DNA of 64,000 nt from Streptomyces mutabilis (lineage in GTDB: Bacteria; Actinomycetota; Actinomycetes; Streptomycetales; Streptomycetaceae). The translations under genes were made by a program, and so were the position numbers. Positions within the stretch are counted from its first letter, which is position 1; the number at the start of each line of letters is the position of its first letter. Below, piece after piece: positions 43,297 through 51,754 of the stretch. Below the pieces are notes generated by a model. That model was given only the letters and a program-made list of their open reading frames with translations. It did not search any database and was not told where the DNA came from. The stretch spans positions 186,001 through 250,000 of the forward strand of contig NZ_BMTT01000007.1 in NCBI RefSeq assembly GCF_014649815.1, in the 5' to 3' direction.

Positions 43297-45825
43297 TTAC
43301 TCGGCCTTGATGGCCTGGAGCATGTTCAGCCGCGCCGCCCGACGGGCCGGCCACAGCGCCGCCAGGACGCCCACGGCGGCGGCCAGCAGCAGGAACACGC
43401 CCATCCGGGCCCAGGGCAGGACCAGCTCGTACGTCGCGACCGTCGAGCCCATCAGCTCACCGGCGGCCCAGCCGAAGAACACGCCCAGGCCGATGCCGAG
43501 CACCCCGCCGAACAGGGAGATCACCAGGGACTCCAGGCGGACCATCCGCTTGATGCCCTTGCGGTCCAGGCCGATGGCCCGCAGCATCCCGATCTCCTGA
43601 GAGCGCTCGAAGACCGACATGGCCAGGGTGTTGATGACACCGAGGACGGCCACGATCACCGCCATGGCCAGCAGGCCGTAGAGCATGTTCAGCATCAGGG
43701 TGAACATCGTGGCGACCTCGGCGGAGATGTCCTTCTTGTCCTGGATCTTGATCGCCGGGTTGGTGTCGAGTGCCTGCTGGAGGCTGTCCTTGGCGGCCGA
43801 GGAGGCCCCGTCGGACATCTTCACCATGACCTGCATGTCGACCGGGTCCGTCATGTGCGGGGTGAGGACGGAGTTGTCGAGCATGATGCCGCTGAGCATG
43901 TCGTTGCCCTCGTAGACACCCGCGACGGTGAGCCGCTGCTTCTCGCCGTCCTCGTAGGCGACGGTGAAGTCCGAACCGGCCTTCCAGCCGTTCTCCTTCG
44001 CGGTGCCGCCGTCCACGACGACCTTGGTGCCGCCGACATCGAAGGTGCCCTGCTCGACCTTCAGGTCGGTCAGCTCGGTGATCGTGGAGCCGTTGACGCC
44101 GGTGAGGTACTCCGTGTCGCCGTCGATGCGGGCGGCGGAGTTGCGCAGCGGGCTGATGGCGGTGACGCCGTCGGTCTCGCCCAGCTTCTCGCCCACGTCG
44201 GGGGAGAGGTAGGTGCCGTTGGCCATGGAGACGACGTAGTCGGCCTCGATCGCCGCCGACGCCATCTTGTCGATCGCCTTCTGCAGGCTGCCCGCCATCA
44301 CCGTCATGCCGGTGATCAGGGTCAGGCCGATCATCAGCGCGGAGGCGGTGGCGGCGGTGCGGCGCGGATTGCGCACCGAGTTCTGCCGGGCGAGCTTGCC
44401 GGAGACGCCGAACACGCGCAGTACGGGAGCGGCGGCCGCGATCAGCGGGCGGGAGAGCAGCGGCGTCAGGACGAACACGCCGATGATCAGCAGGCCCGCG
44501 CCCAGACCCATCGGGGCCTGCCCGTCCGTGCCGCCCATCGTCGTCGCCGCGAGGACGACCGCGATGCCGGCGGCCGAGACCAGCGCGCCCAGCGTGTTGC
44601 GCAGCACCAGCGACTTGGTCGTGGCCGTGGCGTGCACGCTGCTCATCGCCGCGACCGGCGGGATCTTCGCCGCCCGGCGGCCGGGCAGCCACGCCGCCAG
44701 CATGGTGACCAGGACGCCGACGGCGAGGGCCGCGACGATCGTGCCGGTCGAGACCACCAGCGGCCCGTCGGGCACGACCTCGCCCATCGAGCTCATGAGG
44801 GCGCGCATCCCGGCACCGATGCCGATGCCGGCGAGCAGACCGGTCACCGCGGCGACGACGCCGACCACGAACGCCTCGATCAGCACCGACCGCGTGACCT
44901 GCCGACGGGAGGCGCCGACCGCCCGCATCAGGGCCAGCTCCTTGGTGCGCTGGGCGACCAGCATCGTGAAGGTGTTGGCGATGATGAAGGTGCCGACGAA
45001 GAGCGCGATGCCGGCGAAGACCAGCAGGCCCTGCTTCATGCCGCTCATCGACGCGGCGATCGCCTCCGCCTGGTCGTCGGCGAGCTTCTCGCCGGTGGTG
45101 GTCTCGACCAGGCCCTTCGGCAGCGCCTTGTCCAGCTCGGCCTTCAGCGCGGCCTGCGTGACGCCGGCCTTCGCCTCGACGTCGATCTCGTCGTACGTGC
45201 CCGCCTTGCCGAACACCTTCTGCGCGGTCGCCGTGTCGAACAGGGTGAGGCTGCCGCCGGCCGCGACACCGCCGTCGTCGGTGGTGAAGACGCCGACGAC
45301 CTTCGGGCTGATGACCGGACCGTCGACGGACATCCGCACGGTGTCACCGACGCCGTACCCGGTGCGCTCGGCGGTCCTGGAGTCGATGAGGATCTCGCCC
45401 TCGCCCTTGGGAGCGCGCCCGTCGGTCAGCGGGTACCGGGGGTCCTTCTCCCCCCAGTAGTTGCCGCCCTTGGTGCTCCAGCCGTCGCCGATCAGGTCGC
45501 CGTTCTTGTCGGCGACGGCGGTGAAGCCGGAGACCACGCCGACGGCGGAGGCCGCGCCTGGCACCCGGGCGCTGTCGTCGACGAGGGCCTGCGTCAGTTC
45601 GGGCTCCTCGCCGACCTTGTCGCCCTCGGCCGACTGGAACTCGGGCGTCACCGCCACGTCGACGTGGTCGAACCCCTTGGCGGAGCTGTTCTGCAAGGCG
45701 TCGGAGATGGTGTTGGTGAAGACCAGGGTGCCCGACACGAACGCCACGCCGAGCATCACGGCGAGCACGGTCATCAAAAGCCTGGCCTTGTGCGCGAGAA
45801 CGTTGCGCAAGGCGGTACGGAACAT
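43297..45825 (-). CDS. FtsX-like ABC permease (two FtsX repeats)
   Basis: An 842-residue membrane protein with the same duplicated MacB/FtsX architecture as the product of 15644-18211. Its first helix is ARLLMTVLAVMLGVAFVSGTLVFTNT. The first core has NTFTMLVAQRTKELALMRAVGASRRQV, a second helix bundle follows (ARQNSVRNPRRTAATASALMIGL), and the C-terminal core has NTLAMSVFERSQEIGMLRAIGLDRKGI ending in LNMLQAIKAE. Its ATPase is encoded 44 nt upstream on the same strand. The cargo is unknown; related systems handle lipoproteins, antimicrobial peptides or cell-envelope stress. Confidence 0.93.
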   Translation of the reverse strand: MFRTALRNVLAHKARLLMTVLAVMLGVAFVSGTLVFTNTISDALQNSSAKGFDHVDVAVTPEFQSAEGDKVGEEPELTQALVDDSARVPGAASAVGVVSGFTAVADKNGDLIGDGWSTKGGNYWGEKDPRYPLTDGRAPKGEGEILIDSRTAERTGYGVGDTVRMSVDGPVISPKVVGVFTTDDGGVAAGGSLTLFDTATAQKVFGKAGTYDEIDVEAKAGVTQAALKAELDKALPKGLVETTTGEKLADDQAEAIAASMSGMKQGLLVFAGIALFVGTFIIANTFTMLVAQRTKELALMRAVGASRRQVTRSVLIEAFVVGVVAAVTGLLAGIGIGAGMRALMSSMGEVVPDGPLVVSTGTIVAALAVGVLVTMLAAWLPGRRAAKIPPVAAMSSVHATATTKSLVLRNTLGALVSAAGIAVVLAATTMGGTDGQAPMGLGAGLLIIGVFVLTPLLSRPLIAAAAPVLRVFGVSGKLARQNSVRNPRRTAATASALMIGLTLITGMTVMAGSLQKAIDKMASAAIEADYVVSMANGTYLSPDVGEKLGETDGVTAISPLRNSAARIDGDTEYLTGVNGSTITELTDLKVEQGTFDVGGTKVVVDGGTAKENGWKAGSDFTVAYEDGEKQRLTVAGVYEGNDMLSGIMLDNSVLTPHMTDPVDMQVMVKMSDGASSAAKDSLQQALDTNPAIKIQDKKDISAEVATMFTLMLNMLYGLLAMAVIVAVLGVINTLAMSVFERSQEIGMLRAIGLDRKGIKRMVRLESLVISLFGGVLGIGLGVFFGWAAGELMGSTVATYELVLPWARMGVFLLLAAAVGVLAALWPARRAARLNMLQAIKAE

Positions 45826-45869
45826 GGGTCTTCTTAGTCCAGACGTACGGGGGAGGGGCGGGCGGGACG

Positions 45870-46667
45870 TCAGCTGGTGCGGCCCTTGGCGTCGAACCGC
45901 TTCATGCGGTCCAGCACCGAGTCGGCCGTCGGCCCGTACACCTCGTCGACGATGCGTCCGTCCGCGAGGAAGACCACCCGGTCCGCGTAGGCCGCGGCCA
46001 CCGGGTCGTGGGTCACCATCACCACCGTCTGCCCGAGCTCCCGCACCGAGTTGCGCAGGAAGCCCAGCACCTCGGCGCCCGAGCGGGAGTCGAGGTTTCC
46101 GGTCGGCTCGTCACCGAAGATGATCTCCGGCCGGGAGGCCAGCGCCCTGGCCACGGCCACCCGCTGCTGCTGGCCGCCGGAGAGCTGCGAGGGCCGGTGG
46201 CCGAGGCGCCCCGACAGCCCGACCATCTGGATCACGGAGTCCAGCCACTGCTTGTCCGGCTTGCGGCCCGCGATGTCCATCGGGAGGGTGATGTTCTCCA
46301 GGGCGGTGAGCGTCGGCAGCAGGTTGAACGCCTGGAAGATGAAACCGATCTTGTCCCGGCGCAGCTTGGTGAGCTGCTTGTCCTTGAGGGAGCCCAGTTC
46401 GGTGTCGCCGATGCGCACCGAGCCGGAGGAGAAGGTGTCCAGCCCGGCGACGCAGTGCATCAGCGTGGACTTGCCGGAGCCGGAGGGGCCCATGATCGCG
46501 GTGAACTCGGCCTGCCGGAAGTCGACGGAGACCCGGTCCAGGGCGACCACCTGGGTTTCACCCTGGCCGTAGATCTTGGACAGCTCCGTGGCGCGCGCGG
46601 CCACGGTGGTGGACCGGTCGGCTGGGGGTCCCCCCGGGCGGAGCCTGGGGGAGGGTGCGGTGGTCAC
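45870..46667 (-). CDS. ABC transporter ATP-binding protein (MacB/LolD type)
   Basis: A 265-residue ATPase: Walker A GPSGSGKST, FQAFNLLPTL, LSGGQQQRVAVARALA, EIIFGDEPTGNLDS and VMVTHDPVAAAY. It is very similar along its length to the ATPase at 14859-15647, including the C-terminal RMK.FDA.GRTS tail. The GTG at 46667 is the first codon compatible with the family; the GGAG upstream is about 11 nt away, so a slightly later start is possible. It heads the minus-strand ATPase-permease pair. Confidence 0.93.
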   Translation of the reverse strand: MTTAPSPRLRPGGPPADRSTTVAARATELSKIYGQGETQVVALDRVSVDFRQAEFTAIMGPSGSGKSTLMHCVAGLDTFSSGSVRIGDTELGSLKDKQLTKLRRDKIGFIFQAFNLLPTLTALENITLPMDIAGRKPDKQWLDSVIQMVGLSGRLGHRPSQLSGGQQQRVAVARALASRPEIIFGDEPTGNLDSRSGAEVLGFLRNSVRELGQTVVMVTHDPVAAAYADRVVFLADGRIVDEVYGPTADSVLDRMKRFDAKGRTS

Positions 46668-47071
46668 GGGAAGGGCGCTCCTGTCGCTACGGCGTGTGTG
46701 CGGGGACGTTCTCCATACTTCCGGCCGTGGGACGCCGTGTAGTCAGCCGCTGTTCCGGTTCCGAGGGGCGACTTCGGTCGGACGGCGAGGGCGGGTGTAC
46801 TACCTGAGGATGACGGTCGACCCTGACCCGCCGGGCGGCGCGGACGGGTACCGGAACGGGGCGGGCACCCTTGTAGGGACGGTGAAATTCCGTCATTCCG
46901 CATGCGCGGCCGAGCGTCACGGGCAAGGCTGTTGGCAAGTGAGGATGGCCCGGCCCCGGAGCTGATGACCCCTCAGGCGCCAATAAAATAAGACAACATC
47001 GGGCCACCCGCCCCTTTTTCGGGGGACGTGCGCCGATAGGCTCGAGGGGCTCGACGCGGAGCCCATGGCCT
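46668..47071. other. 404-bp region between the ABC operon and bldA
   Basis: No credible gene is seen. The left end must hold the ABC promoter. The right end has an AT-rich island (46980-46999, CAATAAAATAAGACAACA) striking for this DNA, and the bldA promoter: a TAGGCT -10-like box at 47037-47042, about 30 nt before the tRNA 5' end. Confidence 0.55.
47037..47042 (+). promoter_or_regulatory. bldA -10 box
   Basis: TAGGCT matches TANNNT. A start 6-7 nt downstream would give a precursor with a 5' leader of about 22 nt. No good -35 is visible at 17 nt. Confidence 0.5.
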
Positions 47072-47155
47072 GCCCGGATGGTGGAATGCAGACACGGCGA
47101 GCTTAAACCTCGCTGCCCCTTCGCGGGCGTGCCGGTTCAAGTCCGGCTCCGGGCA
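47072..47155 (+). tRNA. bldA: tRNA-Leu (anticodon UAA), bldA
   Basis: An 84-nt class II tRNA. The acceptor is GCCCGGA/TCCGGGC with discriminator A; the anticodon stem is GCGAG/CTCGC with loop CTTAAAC (anticodon TAA). It has a long variable arm and a GGTTCAAGTCC T-arm; CCA is not encoded. This is the only tRNA able to read the rare UUA codon in Streptomyces, where it controls development and secondary metabolism. A 10-bp hairpin follows. Confidence 0.97.
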
Positions 47156-47170
47156 CTCTCCCGTATCCCG

Positions 47171-47198
47171 CGCCGACCAGTGAGACGGCTGGTCGGCG
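47171..47198 (+). terminator. Terminator hairpin of bldA
   Basis: A perfect 10-bp stem (CGCCGACCAG / CTGGTCGGCG, 8-nt loop) starts 15 nt after the tRNA 3' end. Confidence 0.75.
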
Positions 47199-47670
47199 TC
47201 GGCGCGTGGGCACCATTGCCGCGCCCTACCCCGAGCAGACCCGGGTTCCGAGGTTCCTCCACAGGCCGGCCCCACGTTCGTCACCGCATGTCGCCACCGG
47301 ATGCCGTCACCGAGCGACGTCATCGGACGACGTCACCGAGGCGAGGAACCGCCATGTCCCCCATGCCTTCCGCAAGTGCGCGCTCCGCGTGCCGGTCCCC
47401 GCTCGGGATCGGCTGACCGTCGGCGGCGAGGTCGCCGCCGTCCTGCTGGGCCGGCTCGACCGGTGGGAGGCGGACGCTGCGCGAGGGGCCTGCGGCCCGG
47501 CCGTGCGACGGCTGACCGGCGGTCCACCCGCCCCCGGTGGTCTGCGGCGACTTCGCCGCAGACCGTTGACAGCGGCGTCCTGCGGTCGGAGACTCAGCCG
47601 AGCACTTGGTGAAGGAAAGTTCACTACGCGAACAACACTCGGCGACGACGCCAATCGAAGGGAACGACCG
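47199..47670. other. Intergenic region upstream of pobA with dyads
   Basis: No convincing gene is present. A 12-bp perfect inverted repeat with a 2-nt centre lies at 47539-47564, and a GTTC-ACTACGC-GAAC dyad at 47619-47633, 38 nt before the pobA ATG. Both could be operators for an IclR/PobR- or MarR-type regulator, which is not encoded here. Confidence 0.5.
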
Positions 47671-48843
47671 ATGCGCACCACCGTCGGCATCATCGGGGCC
47701 GGCCCCGCGGGACTCCTCCTCGCCCGCCTGCTCCACAACGCGGGGATCGAATCGGTCGTCCTGGAGAGCCGCGACCGCGCCTACGTCGAGCGGCGGCAGC
47801 GCGCCGGGATCCTGGAGCAGGGCACCGTGGAAGTCCTGCGCGCGGCCGGGGCGGAGCGGATGGACCGCGAGGGGCTGCGTCACGACGGCATCGAGCTGCG
47901 GTTCGACCGGCGCCGCCACCGCGTCGACTTCCCCGCGCTCACCGGCGGCAAGTCCGTCATGGTCTACGCCCAGACCGAGGTGTGCAAGGACCTCATCGCC
48001 CTCCAGCTCAAGGAGGGCGGCCCGCTCCTCTTCGAGGCCGAGGCGCTGGCCGTGGAGGGCGCCGAGACGGACCACCCGCGCGTCCGTTTCCGGCACAAGG
48101 GTGTCGAGGACGTGCTGGAGTGCGACTACGTCGTCGGCTGTGACGGCTTCTGGGGTGTGGCCCGGGCAGCGGTCCCGGCCGGACGGAGCAGCACCTTCGA
48201 GCGGACGTACCCGTTCGGCTGGCTCGGCATCCTCGCCGACGTCCCGCCCTCGCACGACGAGCTGGTCTACGCCCGCCACGACCGCGGTTTCGCCCTGCTC
48301 TCCATGCGCTCCCCGTCCGTCTCCCGCCTCTACCTCCAGGTGCCCGCGGACACGGACGCCGACGGCTGGAGCGACGAGGAGATCTGGACCGAGCTGGAGC
48401 GCCGCTTCGAGACGGACGACGACTGGACCCTCCGGCGCGGGCCGATCACCCAGAAGTCGGTCACCCCGATGCGCTCCTACGTCCACGAGCCCATGCGGCA
48501 CGGCCGCCTCTTCCTGGCCGGCGACGCCGCGCACATCGTGCCGCCCACCGGCGCCAAGGGCCTCAATCTCGCCGTCGGGGACGTCGTCACCTTCGTGCGC
48601 GCCCTGACCCACCGGCGGGAGACGGGATCCGCCGAACTGCTCGACGCCTACTCCGCCACCTGCCTGCGCCGCGTCTGGCAGGCCGAGCGGTTCTCGTACG
48701 ACATGACGACGCTCCTGCACCGCGCCCCCGACGCCACTCCCTTCGAGGACCGGCTCCAGCTGGCCCGCCTGGAGCGGATCGCCTCCTCCCGCGCCGCCGA
48801 GACCGACCTCGCCGAGGCCTACACCGGATTCCCGATCGGGTGA
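47671..48843 (+). CDS. pobA: 4-hydroxybenzoate 3-monooxygenase
   Basis: A 390-residue FAD aromatic hydroxylase converting 4-hydroxybenzoate to protocatechuate for the beta-ketoadipate pathway. Motifs are FAD-binding VGIIGAGPAGLLLARLLHNAGI, the PobA-typical RAGILEQGTVEVLRAAG, the DG motif CDYVVGCDGFWGVAR, and GRLFLAGDAAHIVPPTGAKGLNLAVGDV. Length and motifs match PobA closely. The ATG at 47671 has GAAGGG 8 nt upstream. No pca genes are nearby, so it is a lone catabolic entry gene. Confidence 0.93.
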   Translation: MRTTVGIIGAGPAGLLLARLLHNAGIESVVLESRDRAYVERRQRAGILEQGTVEVLRAAGAERMDREGLRHDGIELRFDRRRHRVDFPALTGGKSVMVYAQTEVCKDLIALQLKEGGPLLFEAEALAVEGAETDHPRVRFRHKGVEDVLECDYVVGCDGFWGVARAAVPAGRSSTFERTYPFGWLGILADVPPSHDELVYARHDRGFALLSMRSPSVSRLYLQVPADTDADGWSDEEIWTELERRFETDDDWTLRRGPITQKSVTPMRSYVHEPMRHGRLFLAGDAAHIVPPTGAKGLNLAVGDVVTFVRALTHRRETGSAELLDAYSATCLRRVWQAERFSYDMTTLLHRAPDATPFEDRLQLARLERIASSRAAETDLAEAYTGFPIG

Positions 48844-49011
48844 GCGGCGCGGGGCCGCCCGACCGACCCCGGCCGTGAGGGGAATCACTGATCCGCGTAG
48901 CGTGTTGACCCGCAGGAGCAGGGAAAGATCCTCCCCAAGCAGTAGGGTCATTCCTTTGCCGTTCCATTACTCTTGAGCCAAGGCTGCGCAGTGTGGCCAT
49001 GGAGGAGTGAA

Positions 49012-49908
49012 ATGAGGAGCAGAAACCCGGTCTTCTCGCGACGGGGGTTCAGCCGCGACAACGGCTACGCGGGCTTCAATACCGCGCCGCAGGCCGGGGG
49101 CCCCGCTGTCGCCACCCAGGGCAACCCGTACGCCCAGCCCACGGGCGCCAACCCGTACGCGCAGAACCCGTACGCCCAGCAGGACCTGCAGCACGGCGCG
49201 CCGCCGCAGGCGCCTGCCGGCGCCGGCCGGATGACGATGGACGACGTCGTCATCCGCACGGCGAGCACGCTCGGCACGCTCATCGTGACGGCCGCGCTCG
49301 CGTGGGCGCTGCTGCCCGTGGACGACGCCAACATCGGCCGGTCCTACGGCATCGGTATCGGCGCCGCGCTGATCGGCATGGTCCTGGCGCTCGTCCAGTC
49401 CTTCAAGCGCAAGGCGTCGCCCGCGCTGATCCTGACGTACGCGGCGTTCGAGGGTGTCTTCCTCGGCGTCGTCTCCAGCGTCGTGGACAACCGCATCGCC
49501 GACGGCGCGGCCATGCAGGCGGTGATCGGCACGATGGCGGTCTTCGCCGGTGTGCTGATCGCGTACAAGGCCGGCTGGATCCGCGTCAACCGCCGCTTCT
49601 ACGGCTTCGTCATGGCGGCCGCGCTCGGCTTCGTCTTCCTGATGATGGTGAACCTGCTGTTCGCCGTCTTCGGCGGCGGTGACGGCCTCGGCTTCCGCAG
49701 CGGTGCGCTCGGTGTCGTCTTCGGCATCGTCGGCATCATCCTGGGCGCCTGCTTCCTGGCCATGGACTTCAAGCAGGTCGAGGACGGCCTCGCCTACGGC
49801 GCCCCGCGCGAGGAGGCCTGGCTCGCCGCTTTCGGCCTCACGCTGACGCTGGTGTGGCTGTACCTGGAGTTCCTGCGGCTGATCGCGATCCTGAACAGCA
49901 ACGATTAG
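49012..49908 (+). CDS. Bax inhibitor-1/YccA family membrane protein
   Basis: A 298-residue protein. A hydrophilic N-terminus rich in NPYAQ repeats (NPYAQPTGANPYAQNPYAQQ) precedes seven predicted membrane helices (residues 85-295; for example ALAWALLPVDD, ALIGMVLALVQSF, VFAGVLIAYKAG, GFVFLMMVNLLFAVF), with the conserved acidic FLAMDFKQVEDGL and final helices. The BI-1/TMBIM family includes pH-sensitive Ca2+ leak channels; the bacterial role is unclear. ATG 49012 follows GGAGGAG by 4-5 nt. Confidence 0.9.
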   Translation: MRSRNPVFSRRGFSRDNGYAGFNTAPQAGGPAVATQGNPYAQPTGANPYAQNPYAQQDLQHGAPPQAPAGAGRMTMDDVVIRTASTLGTLIVTAALAWALLPVDDANIGRSYGIGIGAALIGMVLALVQSFKRKASPALILTYAAFEGVFLGVVSSVVDNRIADGAAMQAVIGTMAVFAGVLIAYKAGWIRVNRRFYGFVMAAALGFVFLMMVNLLFAVFGGGDGLGFRSGALGVVFGIVGIILGACFLAMDFKQVEDGLAYGAPREEAWLAAFGLTLTLVWLYLEFLRLIAILNSND

Positions 49909-49938
49909 CGGTCGGTCCGCGTCGGCGGACGCAGGTTG

Positions 49939-49969
49939 AAGGGCCCCGGGCTTGACGCCCGGGGCCCTT
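49939..49969. terminator. Bidirectional hairpin terminator
   Basis: A perfect 13-bp stem (49939-49951 with 49957-49969) with a 5-nt loop lies between the convergent BI-1 and DUF4287 genes. Confidence 0.85.
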
Positions 49970-49993
49970 CGTCGTCGTGGTGGCGGCGCGCGC

Positions 49994-50224
49994 TCAGCCG
50001 AGCCTGCGCGCGGCCCTTCTCAGGTCGTACTCGTGGATGATCGCCTTCGCGTGGCCGTACGCGAGGTTGTGTTCGTGGCGGAGCCAGCTGACCTTCTCCT
50101 CGAATCGGAGGAGGGCGGGGCCGTCGTCGACGGCGCGCAGCCAGTCGGAGATCTCACGACCGGTGCAGTGGGGGATGCGGGCGAGCATGTTGCGATGGGT
50201 CTCCTCGGAGAAGACTTGGGACAT
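49994..50224 (-). CDS. DUF4287 domain protein
   Basis: A 76-residue small protein: SEETHRNMLARIPHCTGREISDWLRAVDDGPALLRFEEKVSWLRHEHNLAYGHAKAIIHEYDLRRA. The TGREISDWL, VSWLRHEHNLAYGHAKAI pattern identifies the DUF4287 family, sometimes fused to DUF5655. Function unknown. The ATG at 50224 lies in a normal context (GGAGGCGCCG upstream). Confidence 0.85.
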   Translation of the reverse strand: MSQVFSEETHRNMLARIPHCTGREISDWLRAVDDGPALLRFEEKVSWLRHEHNLAYGHAKAIIHEYDLRRAARRLG

Positions 50225-50327
50225 CGGCGCCTCCGGGCGAAAGGGGATGTAAGCCGGTCCTTCAGGTCACCGTGCCCGAGCGTTCGCCCGTTGGCAACAG
50301 TCCCGGAGGGGCGCGTACGCTCGCGCC

Positions 50328-50639
50328 GTGGTTGATACGACGCCTTTGACCCGTGCCGTGGACGACTTCGCCGACCGCTTGCGGGCCGCCCCGCAGAGCC
50401 GGCTGCAACGCGGGGCCGCCGCCGAGGCGCTGGAGCTGGCCAGGGAGTTGGCCCGGCGCGCCCAGCTCGTGGAGGAACCGGGGGCGGAGCCGAGGGAGAT
50501 GCCGGACGCGGGCATGTTCGCCGCCGCTGACCAGATCGCCGTCGCCGCACACGACTTGGCCCTCGTACTGACGGACGAGGGTCAGGTGGAGGAGGCGGTG
50601 CGGCTGGTGGAGGAGGCCCGCAAACGGGCCGGGGTCTGA
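50328..50639 (+). CDS. Small helical hypothetical protein
   Basis: A 103-residue all-helical, Ala/Glu/Arg-rich cytosolic protein (LTRAVDDFADRLRAAPQSRLQRGAAAEALELARELARRAQLVE ... AADQIAVAAHDLALVLTDEGQVEEAVRLVEEARKRAGV). The second half resembles a single TPR-like hairpin. No family recognised. The GTG at 50328 has no Shine-Dalgarno, but a TACGCT -10-like box ends 6 nt before it, implying a leaderless transcript. Codon bias is typical of real genes. Confidence 0.72.
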   Translation: MVDTTPLTRAVDDFADRLRAAPQSRLQRGAAAEALELARELARRAQLVEEPGAEPREMPDAGMFAAADQIAVAAHDLALVLTDEGQVEEAVRLVEEARKRAGV

Positions 50640-50659
50640 CGCCCGGGCGCACGGAGCGG

Positions 50660-51460
50660 CTAGAGGGACGCGATGACCCGGTCCGCCAGGATGTAGACGT
50701 TCTCCTCGCCGCAGGCGAAGGTGAGCGTGTAGGCGCCGGAGATCCCCGAGCCGCCCAGCAGGTACGGCGTCTTGCCCGCGCCCAGCGCCGCGGCCAGGCG
50801 CTCCGCGGTCTCGCGGTGGCCCGGGGTCATGCACAGCGTGGTCCCGTCGGCGAAGACGTACACGTCCAGCGTGCCCAGCGGGCCCGGGCGGACGTCGGCC
50901 AGCGCGACACTCGACTCGGCCAGTTCCTCGAGGGTGGCGACAGTGCTCTCGTGGTCGCCCACGGCCGGAGACGGGTTCGGTACGAAGTGTGGGTGCGAGG
51001 GGTGCCGACGGCGGGCGGCGGCCAGCTCGGCGGACTCCAGCGGCCCCGCGTCCTGCGTGGCCGCCTCGTCGCTGTCCGCGCCCGGCTCCACCACCGGCTC
51101 CAGGCCCACGAGGTCGGCCTGGCGGGGCAGGAACAGCTCGCTGTCGGCCAGGCCGAGCAGCAGCGGCGCGTCGGAGGCGTCCCGGGACTCCTGGGCGGCC
51201 CAGAAGGCCCGCGCCTCGGCGAGCTCCCGCTCCCGCTCCTCGGCGAGCGCATCCGCGACGGCGGCGCGTATCTCCTCGGCGTCGGCGGTGGTGCGGGCGG
51301 CGGGCAGGCGGCCCCGCGTGGCGGCGGCGCGGCTCTCGGCCAGCTCGGTGCGCAGGGCCGTCACCTGTCGGCGCAGCACCAGAATGCTGCGCAGCACGGC
51401 GACGCCCACGGCGCCGGTGGCGGCCGTGGTGAGCAGCAGGGCGATCGGCATGGCGCTCAC
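50660..51460 (-). CDS. Membrane-anchored protein of unknown function
   Basis: A 266-residue protein with one N-terminal transmembrane helix (ALLLTTAATGAVGVAVLRSILVL), a coiled-coil region (about 30-95, RRQVTALRTELAESRAAA ... AVADALAEERERELAEARAFW), a variable acidic middle, and a compact C-terminal domain (GPLGTLDVYVFADGTTLCMTPGHRETAERLAAALGAGKTPYLLGGSGISGAYTLTFACGEENVYILADRVI). The C-terminal region looks conserved, but I do not recognise the family. The GTG at 51460 has AGGAG 7 nt upstream; an ATG three codons later is possible. Confidence 0.78.
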   Translation of the reverse strand: MSAMPIALLLTTAATGAVGVAVLRSILVLRRQVTALRTELAESRAAATRGRLPAARTTADAEEIRAAVADALAEERERELAEARAFWAAQESRDASDAPLLLGLADSELFLPRQADLVGLEPVVEPGADSDEAATQDAGPLESAELAAARRRHPSHPHFVPNPSPAVGDHESTVATLEELAESSVALADVRPGPLGTLDVYVFADGTTLCMTPGHRETAERLAAALGAGKTPYLLGGSGISGAYTLTFACGEENVYILADRVIASL

Positions 51461-51650
51461 TGACGTACTCCTGGTTCAAAGTCGACCCCCGACTTCCTAC
51501 ATCAGCTTGAAGGGAGGACTAACCGTCTGTCAGTGCGTAACGTCACGAAACGGACAGGACTTTGGACCCGGAGGCAGGGGGTGTGGCTGGTCTGACCTGC
51601 GTGAATCAAGGGGGCGGGAGAGGTAGGTCACATCCTGAGGGAGATTGGGT

Positions 51651-51693
51651 CACAAAACGGCCCAGAACCCCGGTCGAACAGGGTTCCGGGCCG
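51651..51693 (-). terminator. Intrinsic terminator of the thiolase gene
   Basis: On the minus strand a 13-bp stem with one mismatch (51681-51693 with 51658-51670, 10-nt loop) is followed by TTTTG, about 60 nt after the thiolase stop. Confidence 0.85.
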
Positions 51694-51754
51694 CCGTGTC
51701 ACGCTGGGTCCCCCGGGTGCTACTGACGGTGCCTCAGCCGGCGCGGTGGGACGG

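Noticed and set aside
43267-45837. 856-codon plus-strand frame antisense to the second ABC permease
   Set aside because: His/Arg/Asp-rich shadow of the permease gene.
47206-47670. N-terminal extension of pobA to 47206
   Set aside because: PobA family length and the Shine-Dalgarno place the start at 47671; the extension has no similarity and contains strong dyads.
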